NCBI RefSeq assembly: GCF_000003815.2 | Contig: NW_023365881.1 | Location: forward strand, 12,716 to 72,842 | DNA length: 60,127 nucleotides | From: Branchiostoma floridae | Taxonomy: Eukaryota; Chordata; Leptocardii; Amphioxiformes; Branchiostomatidae | Reading direction: 5' to 3' | In this document: piece by piece, positions 10,498 to 22,210 of the stretch | Position numbering within the stretch: the stretch's first letter is position 1 | How the letters are laid out: every line of letters starts with the position of its first letter | Position numbers and translations under genes: made by a program | The notes under the pieces: model-generated | Seen by the model: the letters and a program-made list of their open reading frames with translations, nothing else | Told to the model about the DNA's origin: nothing | Databases searched by the model: none

Positions 10498-12877
10498 TTA
10501 TGCTGTGTGAGTTTTGATCTGTTCGGAAAGCTCATTCTTTCTAGCTGCCCTGTCACTGGTCACACATGTACAGTTTCTCTTTTCACCTGTATGAGTTCTC
10601 ATATGTCTGGATAAGTTGGACTTGCAAGCTGCCCTGAACCCACACTCACCACACATGTAGGGTTTCTCGCCAGTGTGTTTTGTTAGATGTCGGTCCAAAT
10701 TGAATTTTTGTGCTGTAGAATAGTCGCACTGGTCACACTTGTGGTTTTTTTCTCCTGTATGAGTTCTCATATGTTTCGACAGGTCTGACTTGTGTGTTGT
10801 TCTGTACCCACACTCCCCACACATGTAGGGTTTGTCTCCGATGTGTTTTGTAAGATGATGGTCCAAAGACGATTTGTGCGCTGCAGAATAGTCACAATGG
10901 TCACACTTGTAGGGTTTTTGTCCAGTATGAGTCCTCATATGTCGGGATAAGTCAGACTTGTGAGCTGTCCTGTACCCACACTCCCCACACATGTAGGGCT
11001 TTTCACCAGTGTGTCTTGCTAGATGTTGGTGTAAAGTGGATTTCTTTGTTGCAGAATAGTCACACTGGTCACACAGGTAGGGTTTCTTTCCAGTGTGTTT
11101 TGCTAGATGCTGGTCCAAAGTAGATTTTAGTGCAGCAGAATAGTCACACTGGTCACATTTGTAGGGTTTATCACCAGTATGAGTTCTCATATGTTGAGAT
11201 AGGGTACACTTTTTTGCTGCCCTGTACCCACACTCCCCACACATGTAGGGTTTCTCTCGAGCTCCGGTGTGTTTCAATAGATGGTAGTCCAAAGTTGATT
11301 TCTGTGCAGCAGAATAGTCACACTGGTCACACTTGAAGGGTTTTTCACCTGTATGAGTTCTCATATGTTGGGATAGGTCAGACTTCTTTGCTGTCCTGTG
11401 TCCGCACTCTCCACACATGTAGGGTTTGTCACCGGTATGTTTTGTTAGATGGTAGTTTAAAGAGGATAGTAGTGCTGCAGAATAGTTGCACTGGTCACAC
11501 TTGTAGGGTTTTTCACCGGTATGAGTTCGCATATGTGAGGATAAGTCTGCCTTTTGAGCTGTCCTGAACCCACACTCCCCACACATGTAGGGTTTGTCGC
11601 CAGTGTGTTTCATTAGATGTCGGTCCAAACTGGACTTACGTCCTGCAGAATAGTCACACTGGTCACACTTGAAGGGTTTTTCGCCTGTGTGAGTTCTCAT
11701 ATGTCTGGATAGGTGAGACTTCTTTGCTGTATTGTACCCACACTCACCACACATGTAGGGTTTCTCACCAACCGTGTCTGTTGTCTTGTTTTGAAGTAGA
11801 GTTTCGTCGGGATCCTCTGTTTGTAAACATGGGGACAAGGAATCATTCTTCTCAATCTTCACATCAAAAGTTCCCGCGCATGAAGCTTGCTCTTCTCTGC
11901 CATGCTGTCCGGTAATGTCTGCTGTAGGAATTCGAATAAATTTATGAATTTATGAAGCCATCGCAAACACAACATTCAGTATTCCTTTACCAATATTCAG
12001 TATGATTTACAATCGAAAGAAATTTAAAAAGTTAAGACACATGCATCATTAAAGAAACCTTGTTTCAGGTTGGGATCATAGGAGTTTTCTTTTACACAAC
12101 CAGTTATTCTCACCTGCTGACGTTTCGATGTCTGTCAGACTCCTTTCTCAGAGCTTTTAACTTGAGTTCTGCTTTTCGCCGCTATATGTAGCCGATGTAG
12201 GTGGTGCCTTTTTTGCGAGAACAAGAAGTCCACCCCAGACGAACCAGGATGAGGGGGGATACAAGCTTAGCCACGTTTGGGATAGTGTTCTCGCTGCAAA
12301 AGCTACAACTACATTGGCTACATATAGCGGCGTAAAGCAGAACTCCGGTCANNNNNNNNNNNNNNNNNNNNNNNNNNNNNNNNNNNNNNNNNNNNNNNNN
12401 NNNNNNNNNNNNNNNNNNNNNNNNNNNNNNNNNNNNNNNNNNNNNNNNNNNAATGACTATTTGTGTAAGGCTTTATCATATATAACGTTATATGTGCTGG
12501 TTCAAATGATTATTGTTGGTGCTAACAATTTTTTATTGAGTTGGTAAACCAGGTAAGGCATGATACTTTTGCTATATCTAGCTGTTTTACATTTGCATTG
12601 TGTTATCTGATATTTAGACATAAGAGCCTTGCCCTTGAGACTTACGTGGTTTTGCAGCAGCCAATTCTAGAAAGGCGTGCTTACCGGTAGCAGTTGTCTG
12701 GTCCTCCCTACTGTATGTCTCGTTCCCAGAGTGGCCAGGGCCCAGACCTTCAGTGTTGCTCCCAGGGTGGCCGGGGTCAAGATCTTCAGTCTCATTCCCA
12801 GGGTGGCCAGGACGCAGACCTTCAGTCTCGTTCCCAAGGAGCCCAGGATGGAGACCTTCTGTACTGGGATCTGCCAT
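10498..12877 (-). CDS. ZF-3: two-exon GHPGNET zinc-finger protein, 14 fingers
   Basis: Proposed coding join: 12,877..12,646 and 11,921..10,498. Exon 2 begins 7 nt before ATG (acceptor TTCCACAGCAG, exon from 12,884) and ends CCAC before donor GTAAGTC. The next acceptor is TTCCTACAG, before CAGACATTACC. The junction is phase 1 and restores one frame (..AAAKP-PDITGQHG..). The protein has MADPSTEGLHPG, about five degenerate GHPGNETE repeats, a linker, then 14 C-x2-C-x12-H-x3-H fingers that mostly alternate CGECGYRTA and CDQCDYSAA classes. A 15th C-terminal finger has lost ligands ([12 protein letters not shown]..). The intron holds a 100-N gap and an inverted repeat. ZF-8 is a colinear duplicate. 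Nuclear DNA binding is inferred from the fingers. Confidence 0.8.
12085..12351. repeat. inverted repeat in the ZF-3 intron, right arm cut by a gap
   Basis: The left arm includes TTTTACACAACCAGTTATTC, GCTGACGTTTCGATGTC and CTATATGTAGCCGATGTAG. The right arm begins at about 12,297 as the reverse complement (AAAGCTACAACTACATTGGC) and is truncated by the gap. The complete version is in ZF-8 at 40,985-41,235. The loop here carries about 80 extra bases. Confidence 0.7.
12352..12451. other. assembly gap, 100 N
   Basis: Lies within the ZF-3 intron; nominal size. Confidence 0.95.
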
Positions 12878-13295
12878 TGCTTTTCTGCTGTGGAATAAAA
12901 AACATCAGATGGAAAAGACTTAACCCTGACAGATGTGTTGCCCCAACGGAATAAATGGTTGTAGACACGGCCCCAGTAACACGATACCAGTGTGTATTAC
13001 TGAGTTGTTGTTTTTTCTGGTGTGACTATATTTCCTATGTTGACGTTATTGCTACATGCTTCTAGTTCCTCTGTGGGAAGGGTGATACATTTAGACTTAA
13101 ACTTAACGTTACAATATTAGTCCAAATTTAAACTTCAACTTGGTTTTCAAACTTCTGGTATGCATTGCATGATACAGCTAAAAAAAATCAAAATAATATC
13201 CAAAAATTTTACCGTATTGTTGTTTTTAAGTGTCAATGAAAGTTACACATTCAGGTAATCAGATTTGCCTAAAAAGGCTAAAAGCAGTTTGTCAA

Positions 13296-13470
13296 GCAAC
13301 TGGATATAATTTTGGAAACGGCCAGACGTTTCAGGTAGCATCCCCTACATTTCGCCAGGAATGGGCAGATGTGTTTAAAATATAATATCTATAAAATTCT
13401 TTATGAAAGGTATATTCTTGACACTTAAAACGTTTCGAAAATCACATCCAAATGGTTAATCAACTGCTTT
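13296..13470. repeat. solo palindromic element in ZF-3 intron 1
   Basis: The left arm CAACTGGATATAATTTTGG followed by AAACGGCCAGACGTTTC has a weak inverted counterpart at about 13,425-13,470. The same element frames the M1 MITE in the introns of ZF-2, ZF-6 and ZF-7. Here the MITE is absent, so this looks like the empty site. Confidence 0.55.
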
Positions 13471-13634
13471 TTAGCGTATTTTTAGTGTTTTTTAAAATGA
13501 CTGTGGACAGAGCATTGCCCCCCTCCCCACCCATCCGCAGACGATCGCAAAATATCTTTAAAACAGATAAAGGAGTTTCATTCACGACTCTTTAAACAAG
13601 GACAAAGACTCTATAAGGCGGTTGACACTCTTAC

Positions 13635-13838
13635 CTCGTCCTTGTTGTCTAGCAGTGTCGTAAAACCGCGTCTTTCTTTCGTACTGGTACAAAGGGAAAC
13701 ACCGCAGTGCAGTCTTCACATCCGGGGTTGTGCGAAGGTGAAAGGTCAAAGACCATGAAAACTTGATTACCTCAGCTCGTGACCTCAGTAACAGATCGCA
13801 GATTGACGGAGTTGCGCTAGGAATAAATGTGTAGTAAA
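13635..13838 (-). promoter_or_regulatory. ZF-3 non-coding first exon and core promoter
   Basis: Same module as at 9,226, with the donor GTAAGAGTG at 13,634. The expected G-rich intronic block is at 13,513-13,540. An AATAAATATACAAT stretch at 13,857-13,870 could be the TATA element. Confidence 0.6.
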
Positions 13839-14611
13839 ATTGCGATCTTAACGCTATTGTATATTTATTTTGCATTATCAAAGTCTTTTTTGAGGTTGGG
13901 AATTACTACTAGTGTTCATCGTGATTGCAATACATTTCACCCCGTCTGTTACAACTGCAGTACATGTATTCAATATATGCAATTGTCACTTCAAGGAACA
14001 ATTCAGTACGCAAATCGCTCCCTTATTTTTACAATTAACAATGAGGTAGAATCAAAGCTATCCCTTCATATCAACTCTACAATAAAAAACTGTTATGCCT
14101 TAAAACCTAAATGTAAGTCTATACCTCAGAGAAATTAATGATTAAAAAAAGTACGTTTTTCACATTTTAATAATAATAACAAACGGAAACCAGTTCTCCC
14201 AGTTTGCTGAGCTTTTATGAACAAAATTGTTACACGTTTGAACCATAAAGCAGAGCACTGTTAAAACTCACAGAAAACTTCAAACATACAGCTGCATATA
14301 CACGTTGCATACTGCATTACATAATAGAATACAACACCGATTCACCGTAACAGTAGTGCATTTAATAGTGGGTACATGTTTTTCCAAACGTGAACATATC
14401 AATAGCGTGTGATAGTGCAAGGTTCTTTGTTAGTCTCCTTGGTTAGTGCTAATACTTTAAAGTATCCATACCAATTCAAGTGTGTAAGTGTGCGGAGACA
14501 TTGTCGGTACAATTTTTTTGTAATATCCTAGATCCATGGTAATAATGACTCAGAAGAACTTGCTGCTTTGCAAATAAGTTTGGCAAGATCTTCCTACACA
14601 TTCTACTTGTA

Positions 14612-14787
14612 CAGTAGAAGCCAGTTAATTGCACAACAGATAATCGCACACTTCTGCTATTTGCACGGAATCCCGAAGCCCTGTAGTGATGCGGTCCAGC
14701 TGAATAGATTCGCTTTGTTGCACCATCCGGATAATTGCACGAGATGTGCTGGCAAAAATTGGGTGTGCAATTAAACGGCTTCTACTT
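14612..14787. mobile_element. Tigger/pogo-like MITE
   Basis: The ends CAGTAGAAGCCAGTTAATTG and, in reverse complement, AAGTAGAAGCCGTTTAATTG are flanked by TA on both sides (14,610-14,611 and 14,788-14,789). The 176-bp size, the TIR start and the TA duplication fit a non-autonomous pogo/Tigger element. It lies in the putative 3' region of ZF-4. Confidence 0.7.
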
Positions 14788-15118
14788 TATTCTAGCGATC
14801 TAACCGCCCTTATCCAGAGTGCTGCCATCAGCTTTCGAAATGGACGGATGCTAATACTATCCTTGGTCAGATAAGATGTCACAATTCTTTGCAAGAACAA
14901 CTAAAGACTTTGGTTCAAGGCTAAAAGGGACAAATACTATCTTCTAAACTGCGTTATCTATGATCAAACAAATCTTCTTATTTATCATCCAAACTGGTCA
15001 TACGTATATTCTTATTTCGTTTATTTATTTACTAATCTTGTTGGGTAGTCTGGCCTTACGCGCTGTATAATAACCCACTGGTCACACTTGTGGGGTTTGT
15101 CATCTGTGTGGGTTCTCA

Positions 15119-15409
<291 letters not shown>

Positions 15410-16766
15410 TCAAACTGGTCACACTTGTAGGGTTTTTCTCCAGTGTGAGTTCTTATATGTTTGGATAGGTGTGACTTGTTTGCTGCAGAATAGTCACACT
15501 GGTCACACTTGTAGGGTTTTTCTCCTGTATGTGTTCGCATATGTTCGGATAAGGTATATTTCCGAGCTGCCCTGTACCCACACTCCCCACACATGTAGGG
15601 TTTCTCTCCAGTGTGCTTTGTCATGTGGTCATCCAAAGTGGATTTCTGCAGCAGTATAGTCACACTGGTCACACTTGTAGGGTTTTTCACCAGTATGAGT
15701 TCTCATATGTCGGGATAAGTCAGACTTGCGAGCTGTCCTGTATCCGCACTCACAACACATGTGGAGATTTTCACCAGTATGAGTTCTCATATGTCGGGAT
15801 AAGTCAGACTTGCAAGCTGTCCTGAACCCACACTCCCCACACATGTAGGGTTTCTCGCCAGTGTGTTTTGTTAGATGTCGGTCAAAATTGAATTTCTGTG
15901 CAGCAGCATAGTCACACTGGTCACACTTGTAGGGTTTTTTTCCTGTGTGAGTTCTCGTATGTTTCAATAGGTCTGACTTGTGTCTTGTCCTGTACCCACA
16001 CTCCCCACAATTATAGGGTTTGTTACCAGTGTGTTTTGTAAGATGAAAGTCCAACGAGGATTTGTATGCTGCAGAATAGTCACACTGGTCACACTTGTAG
16101 GGTTTTTCTCCTGTATGAGTTCGCATATGTTCAGATAAGGTAGATTTCTGAGTTGTCCTGTACCCGCACTCCCCACACATGAAGGGTTTCTTACCGGTGT
16201 GTGTTGCCAGATGGGAGTCCAACTGGGATTTCCTAACTGCAGAATAGCCACACTGGTCACACTTATAGGGTTTTTCTCCGGTATGAATTCTTATGTGTCG
16301 GGATAGGGTAGATTTCTGACACGTCCTGTACCCACACTCCCCACACATGTAGGGCTTCTCACCGGTGTGTTTTGTTACATGTTTCTCCAAATCACATTTT
16401 TGTGCTGCTGAATACTCACACTGGTCACACTTGAAGGGTTTTTCACCAGTATGAGTTCTCATGTGTCTGGATAAATGAGACTTGCGAGCTCCTCTGTACC
16501 CACACTCCCCACACATGTAGGGTTTTTCTCCAGTGTGCTTTGTTAGATGAAAGTCCAAAGAGGATTTTTCTGCTGCTGAATAGTCACACTGGTCACACTT
16601 GAAGGGTTTTTCACCAGTATGAGTTCGCATATGTTTGGATAAGTCAGGCTTCCAAGCTGTCCTGTACCCGCACTCCCCGCACATGTAGGGTTTCTCACCG
16701 GTGTGTGTTGCTAGGTGGGAGTCCAAATGGGCTTTCTGTGCTGCAGATTAATCACACTGGTGGCAC

Positions 16767-17305
16767 NNNNNNNNNNNNNNNNNNNNNNNNNNNNNNNNNN
16801 NNNNNNNNNNNNNNNNNNNNNNNNNNNNNNNNNNNNNNNNNNNNNNNNNNNNNNNNNNNNNNNNNNNNNNNNNNNNNNNNNNNNNNNNNNNNNNNNNNNN
16901 NNNNNNNNNNNNNNNNNNNNNNNNNNNNNNNNNNNNNNNNNNNNNNNNNNNNNNNNNNNNNNNNNNNNNNNNNNNNNNNNNNNNNNNNNNNNNNNNNNNN
17001 NNNNNNNNNNNNNNNNNNNNNNNNNNNNNNNNNNNNNNNNNNNNNNNNNNNNNNNNNNNNNNNNNNNNNNNNNNNNNNNNNNNNNNNNNNNNNNNNNNNN
17101 NNNNNNNNNNNNNNNNNNNNNNNNNNNNNNNNNNNNNNNNNNNNNNNNNNNNNNNNNNNNNNNNNNNNNNNNNNNNNNNNNNNNNNNNNNNNNNNNNNNN
17201 NNNNNNNNNNNNNNNNNNNNNNNNNNNNNNNNNNNNNNNNNNNNNNNNNNNNNNNNNNNNNNNNNNNNNNNNNNNNNNNNNNNNNNNNNNNNNNNNNNNN
17301 NNNNN
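16767..17305. other. assembly gap, 539 N
   Basis: Separates the finger block of ZF-4 from its repeat-rich 5' exon. The odd size suggests an estimated rather than nominal gap. Confidence 0.95.
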
Positions 17306-17700
17306 AGAATGCTTAGGTAGGCTTGGGAAAAGTGGCTGTAAAATTGTTTTTCTTGGGATATGTTTGGATTTCTGGAAGAGCATATTATAGGTAAGGGTTG
17401 TAGCTTCTATATTGTGTTGAAAAATCAGAATTTTAGTGATATTTGTGGTTGCAGTAGGCCTCAGAAGTTAGGTGTTTTGGTGTTGTTTACATGCAGTGAA
17501 AGGGGGTGAAAAGGTCTCCCACCTATGTTTTGATGGCATATGATATAATTCCGCCGTAATTTTTTTCATTTTTCTGTCGTTAAATTACTCTTCAGCGGTC
17601 GGACAACCATGCCAATGTGACTTTTTCATGTTCTAAAAGTCAGGTAGGGGATTTTTGACAGCCTCTTTCTCCCATGATTCCCATTGTTAAGACTATGCAT
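17306..17700. repeat. interspersed repeat shared with 29,440-29,830
   Basis: Shared blocks include CTTGGGATATGTTTGGAT, CAGTGAAAGGGGGTGAAAA, GGACAACCATGCCAATGTGA and GATTTTTGACAGCC in the same order. There is no open frame. It sits in the ZF-4 intron here and in intron 1 of ZF-5 in the second copy. Confidence 0.7.
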
Positions 17701-18190
17701 AGGAAATACCGAAATGTAGCCTTCTTTGGAACAATACTTATCACCAATCACTTCATAATGTAATACTCGCGAGAGTTAGACACACCAAGTTGACCAATCG
17801 CTGACGTCATGTATCTACGACATCACGTGTTAATTAGATCATCTGTCTGACTCTTGTGAGGTTACGTTCTGAATTTGATAATTAATTGCAAACACAACAT
17901 CATTTACGCTGGTAGCCTTCATTGACTGAAGGATGACATGCAATTGATACAAACAAACAAACAAACAAACCGAAATGCAGCTTCATTAATAATGAAAAGT
18001 AATCTTAGAATAATGAAAGACACATACATATTAAGCTTAACATTACAAACCTTACAATATCCCAGGCTTTAACGTATATATGTGTGCTGGTACACTTATT
18101 TTGTCTTAAGGAAACCAGGTAAGGCAGTGTACTCTTCCTATATCTTAGTAGCTGTTCTACATTTGAATTATGTTATGTGATCTTGTTCAT
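17701..18190. other. intron of ZF-4, no feature beyond a short (AAAC)n run
   Basis: An (AAAC)n microsatellite lies at about 17,949-17,971. Otherwise AT-rich sequence without recognisable elements. Confidence 0.5.
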
Positions 18191-18310
18191 CAATGTTTGT
18201 TTCTGATATTAAGACCTGAGATTCTTGCCCCTGTGGGCTCAAATGGTTTTGATGCAGCCAATTTGAGAAAGGCGTGCTTTATAGTACTTGTCTGGCCCTC
18301 CCTGTTGTAT

Positions 18311-18655
18311 GTCTCGTTCCCAGGGTGGCCCATGCACAAACCCCCAGTCTCGTTCCCAGGGTGGCCAGGGCACAAACCCCTACTAGTCTCCTTCCCAGGG
18401 TGGCCAGGGCACAAACCCCCAATCTCGTTCCCAGGGTGGCCAGGGCACAAACCCCCAATCTCGTTCCCAGGGTGGCCAGGGCACAAACCCCCAATCTCGT
18501 TCCCAGGGTGGCCAGGGCACAAACCCCCAATCTCGTTCCCAGGGTGGCCAGGACACAAAGCTTCAGTTTCGTTCCCAGGGTGGCCAGGACACAAACCTCC
18601 AATCTCGTTCCCAGGGTGGTCAGGGCACAAACTTCCAGTCTTGTTCCCAGGATAT
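18311..18655 (-). repeat. 36-bp coding minisatellite of ZF-4
   Basis: About ten copies of a 36-bp unit encode GHPGNE(T/I)GGLCP on the minus strand. Four central units are nearly identical, and one has an extra codon (KETSRGLCP). The unit has no stop in the other frames, which explains long overlapping shadow frames on both strands. Confidence 0.85.
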
Positions 18656-18702
18656 CCTGTACACAGATCTTCAGGACCTCCACAATTGGCCATCTCTGAT
18701 AT

Positions 18703-18960
18703 GCTGAGGGATAAAAAATGACAGAAGGAAAACGACATTTTATCTCAGGCACTACGAGTACTAGTTCGGTCACGCAAATCTTAACAATGGTCGCAACAAG
18801 ACTGTTTTTGTCTGATGGACATATTACCCAGGATTCCTGTCGCTCAAATATACAAAGTGAACTTTGTGAAAAAAGCTTGTTCACCTGAATTTACCTGAGG
18901 TTCTGTTCTGTTCTTCCGATAATGTCCATCTACCGAGGAATCGGCGATTTCTGACATGTT
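18703..18960. repeat. intron segment shared in inverted orientation with 7,130-7,400
   Basis: Blocks such as CCGATTCCTCGGTAGATGG (minus strand here) and ACATTATCGGAAGAACAGAA recur upstream of the ZF-1 exon on the plus strand. This confirms that ZF-1 and ZF-4 are the same unit type in opposite orientation. Part resembles half of an M1-type MITE (CTGGGTAATATGTC). Confidence 0.6.
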
Positions 18961-19059
18961 TGACTGATACGAGACAGAGGTTCGACAGGCCCTCCAAACG
19001 GGTAATTTGCAGTGAATCACTAATTCCAGACAGAACGATTTGCTCCATCGCACCCGGGG

Positions 19060-19310
19060 TATGGTTTTTCAAAAGGTGTGGTGGGTTCTTTAATGTGCGT
19101 GGGGTGTGGCTCTCCCCAAACACGGGACCTCCACTTAACGTCCTATTTGAGGGACGGCCCTAGCGAAGCTAGGTACTCATTTTCATCTGAGTTAAGAGAG
19201 GAAAGCCGTGTTAAGTGCCTTTCCCAAGGGCACAAGATTGGTGATACGGCAGGATTCGAACCCGAGACCTCTCGGTCCTGAGCCAAACACGCTGCCGCTG
19301 TCACGTGATC
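19060..19310 (-). mobile_element. tRNA-derived SINE
   Basis: Starts GATCACGTGACAGCGGCAGC on the minus strand, with B box GGGTTCGAATCC at 19,263-19,252 and the body CCCTTGGGAAAGGCACTTAA. It is the best preserved of the four copies. It lies in intron 1 of ZF-4, directly next to the 3' end of a LINE fragment. Confidence 0.8.
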
Positions 19311-19324
19311 TCATGATGTAGATT

Positions 19325-20336
19325 TGTTTGTACCTTTGTTTATTCATGAGAAGCTCAAATCGGCCAGCAGGCCGCTTTTTATTGAGGTCATGAGGGAGGT
19401 CAGGGTCATATAAAATATAATACAGATACAGATTACATTGAGTATATTTAGATTCATCAACCTATATCACTACACATACAAGGTACAAAACATATAGTGG
19501 TGCAAGAAGCTCAGTGTTCACAGTCCGTGTCCGTTCGTTTTGGTCAATTACTTTTACTTCAAGAGTCTCTTAAAGCTGGTCAGATTTGGAGCCGTACGTG
19601 TGTCTGGTGGTAGGCTGTTCCAGACATTGGGTCCACGGTAGGCTATTGATCTTCTGAAGGTCTCTCGCTTAGGTTTTGGGACAACCAGTTGACTACTTGT
19701 GCTTTGCCTGGTTGTCCGTGTACTCTGGTCCCTGCAGTACACAAACATCTGACGCATGTAGGGTGGTAGGTTGCTGTTTAGGGCCTTGTAGACTAGCACG
19801 GCATTGCTGTGCTGGTGTGTTGCTTTAATGTCTTTCCAGCCTAGCTGGGAGAGAACTTCAGTTGTTGGTGTCCTGTATGGGGTGTTCAGTATCAGTTTTC
19901 CAGCCCTGTTCTGCATCGTTTGAATCTTTTGTAAGTCTTGGTCTGGGGCAGCTTCCCATGCTGTGCAGGCATATGTGATGTGTGGTAAGAAGATGGCGTT
20001 ATACAGGGTACGGAGTGCTGCTGTTGAGATGAAGGGTTGTTTCATCATAAATAATGATCGTTTCAGTTTCCCGAGGACGGCTTTTAACTGGTCCTTCCAC
20101 TTTAGCTGACAGTCGATCACAACACCAAGGTAGGTGTATTTGTCATACGTTTTGATGTTGACGCCATTGACAGCCAAGTTAGGATAGTTGATGCTTGCCA
20201 GTCTCTTGGATGTTCCAATCCACATGCATTTACACTTGCTACTATTCATTGATAAAGAGTTTAAAGAGATTCTCAGGTACAATCTTTGCAAATCTTCCTG
20301 TAGCTTGATTAGTTTAATAGAAAGTACCTTGTACAT
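19325..20336 (-). mobile_element. 5'-truncated non-LTR retrotransposon, C-terminal RT tail plus 3' UTR
   Basis: The frame 20,336-19,554 encodes the region downstream of the catalytic RT core: TYLGVVIDCQLKW, LRTLYNAIFLPHITYACTAW, IQTMQNRAGKLIL, and GPNVWNSLPPDTR near the end. These are standard post-RT motifs of CR1/L2/RTE-like LINEs. The catalytic FADD/YADD box is missing, so the copy is dead. The 3' UTR runs to about 19,325 and contains GACCTCAATAAAAAGCGGCC, a likely poly(A) signal. A related 3' fragment is at 43,197-43,510. Confidence 0.8.
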
Positions 20337-20705
20337 CTATTTGCTAATCTTCCTCCAAAATTATCTTCCCACATGTGCTACGATATCCGGTTCTTATGGC
20401 AGTTATGCTCGTTCTTCCTGTGGCATGTTGTATACTTGATGGATTTCATCCACTTCATTTAGTCTCATTCTGTCCTGTCTTACACAGTAGTACAGAAAGT
20501 GGTTTGTGTGTTTCCCTTGTCTCACATATCATACAGTAAAACACGTTATTGGAACGTCTGTGCAGAGAGCATTGCCCCTCTCCCCACCCTTCCTCAGGAG
20601 ACCGTGCGCAGTATTTGCAGGATAAAGGCGTTTTCAATCGCTACTCTTTTAACAAGAGGAAGTAGATATTGAACAGAGACTTCATAAGGCGGTTGACACT
20701 CTTAC

Positions 20706-20910
20706 CTCGTCCGTGTTGTCTAGAAGTACCGTAAAAATCGTGTCTTTCGCACTGGAACAAAGAAACAAACACCACACACCACTCGTCACATCCCAGGTCA
20801 TATGAAGGTAAAAGGTCAAAGTGTATACAAGCCTGATTACCCAGGTTACCCGGTAGCTGCTTGCAGATTGACGGAGGTGAGCTAGCAATAAATGCACGGT
20901 AAAATCGCTA
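20706..20910 (-). promoter_or_regulatory. ZF-4 non-coding first exon and core promoter
   Basis: Minus-strand GACAACACGGACGAG before donor GTAAGAGTG (20,705), preceded by the CACCTCCGTCAATCTGC block. The G-rich intronic block is at about 20,573-20,592. The LINE and SINE now occupy the intron between this exon and 18,703. Confidence 0.55.
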
Positions 20911-21399
20911 TCAGATTTTCCCCATCGCTTCTTTATTAAGGTTAGGAATCTTTCTTGCGTGTTGTTCATGATAATCATACAGCCAGATGGAATTGGCCAA
21001 TCAGAAGCCCCCATTTCCTATGAGTTAGCCTCGACCACGTTAAACAGCCTCATTACTCATACTTTGGGTACCTACTGGCTGCAAAATACACCAGATTATT
21101 ATTATTATTATTATTATTATCAGGTCGTAACCTCAAAAGTTTGCGGTTATTAGAATAACCGCACACTTTTTGGACCGCACCATTATACAGGAGACAGTCG
21201 TGGAAATTTTTCTGCAGTTTTTCGTTTGCAAACCATGCATACCTGCCAATAATATTATGATTGATTGGTTATGTTAATTGGGGCTTCACATGGGGGATAT
21301 AGGGATACTTGAAAAGGAATTATGCTGATTTTACACATTTTTATTATTGCTTTCTAACGTGATTAAGCCGGTACCTTCCTGAATCACTTTGTATATACG

Positions 21400-22210
21400 T
21401 ACTTTGTCATGCCCAAGCATGCCTAAATGGATTGTGTCTTGATATTTTGTATGTGTGTAGTTCTTGATGAGACCTGAAGACGATTATATTTTGGGCCCCC
21501 TAGTGGCTCGTTACAGTACTGCAGCAGAACTTTTGTGGGTTTGATTTTTCAAGTTTTGGACAAGCTATTTTTTTTCAACCTTTATTTAACCTTGATACAT
21601 CATTCGGCCTGTTATTATTTTTAAATGGTATATAGCCCTTGGGGCAGAGAGTAAATGGGGTAAGTTTAAGGTCCCTAGTGGCTTGTTTTGGAACTGCAGT
21701 GGCCGGTATAGTGTCAGATTTTGAAAGGAAACAACTCAAGAAAGGGCTGACGGAGCATCATGATTTTTGGTATGTAGATAGCTTAAGTAATGCTTCATAT
21801 ATACTTACAAATTACTTAAGCAAATGAGAATCTAATTTGCATTATTAATAAGGAACTTGTCTAAACCCACTCTGTTCCAATATAGAACAATTGTAACATG
21901 TGACATTTGTAACTGAGAAAGGGAAACAACCTTATAGTTAAATTTTATGCAAATAAAGACCTAATTTACATAATGAGAAAATACTATAATCCCACTGTGG
22001 TAAATGATATGAAAATCACACCCAGTTGCTTGAGTAGCTGCTATTTGACGTAATTTATCACCTCATGGATAAATTCAATTTAGGTTCACCGTACAATGAA
22101 AAGGCGGCATACGTCTTGATGCTGTCACCTGACATGTTGACAGGTCAATTCTCCTCAGAGGGACAGTAATGTGATCTGAGAGGATGTTATGAAATAAATA
22201 TGAATAGATT
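21400..22210 (-). repeat. member of the large AT-rich interspersed repeat family
   Basis: Contains CCCTAGTGGC(T/C)(T/C)GTT, AACTGCAG, TTATGCAAATAAAG and AATTTGCATTATTAATAAGG. The same motifs occur in opposite orientation in 46,612-48,502. A (TAT)n microsatellite lies just before it at 21,092-21,121. No coding potential. The right side ends at a gap. Confidence 0.4.

Noticed and set aside
12110-12160. Hammerhead ribozyme as in Penelope-like elements (CTGA..CGAAACGTC on the minus strand)
   Set aside because: The GAAAC and GTC parts are there but the CUGANGA core reads CTGAGAA in one copy and differs in the others. A covariance-model search would decide; I do not claim it.
14568-14774. 68-codon frame
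   Set aside because: It coincides with the Tigger-like MITE and follows its inverted repeats.
18311-18655. 36-bp direct repeats resembling a CRISPR array
   Set aside because: Units are contiguous with no spacers, the genome is eukaryotic and the repeat encodes a protein segment.
18311-18693. N-glycosylation sequons (NET) in the GHPGNET repeats as a sign of a secreted protein
   Set aside because: There is no signal peptide or membrane segment, and the repeats are joined to zinc fingers, so the protein is most likely nuclear.
18170-18721. Long plus-strand frame of PGWPGHKPPISF repeats
   Set aside because: It is the opposite-strand shadow of the minus-strand GHPGNE minisatellite. A 36-bp unit without stops stays open in several frames. 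The minus strand has the acceptor, the start and the homologues.
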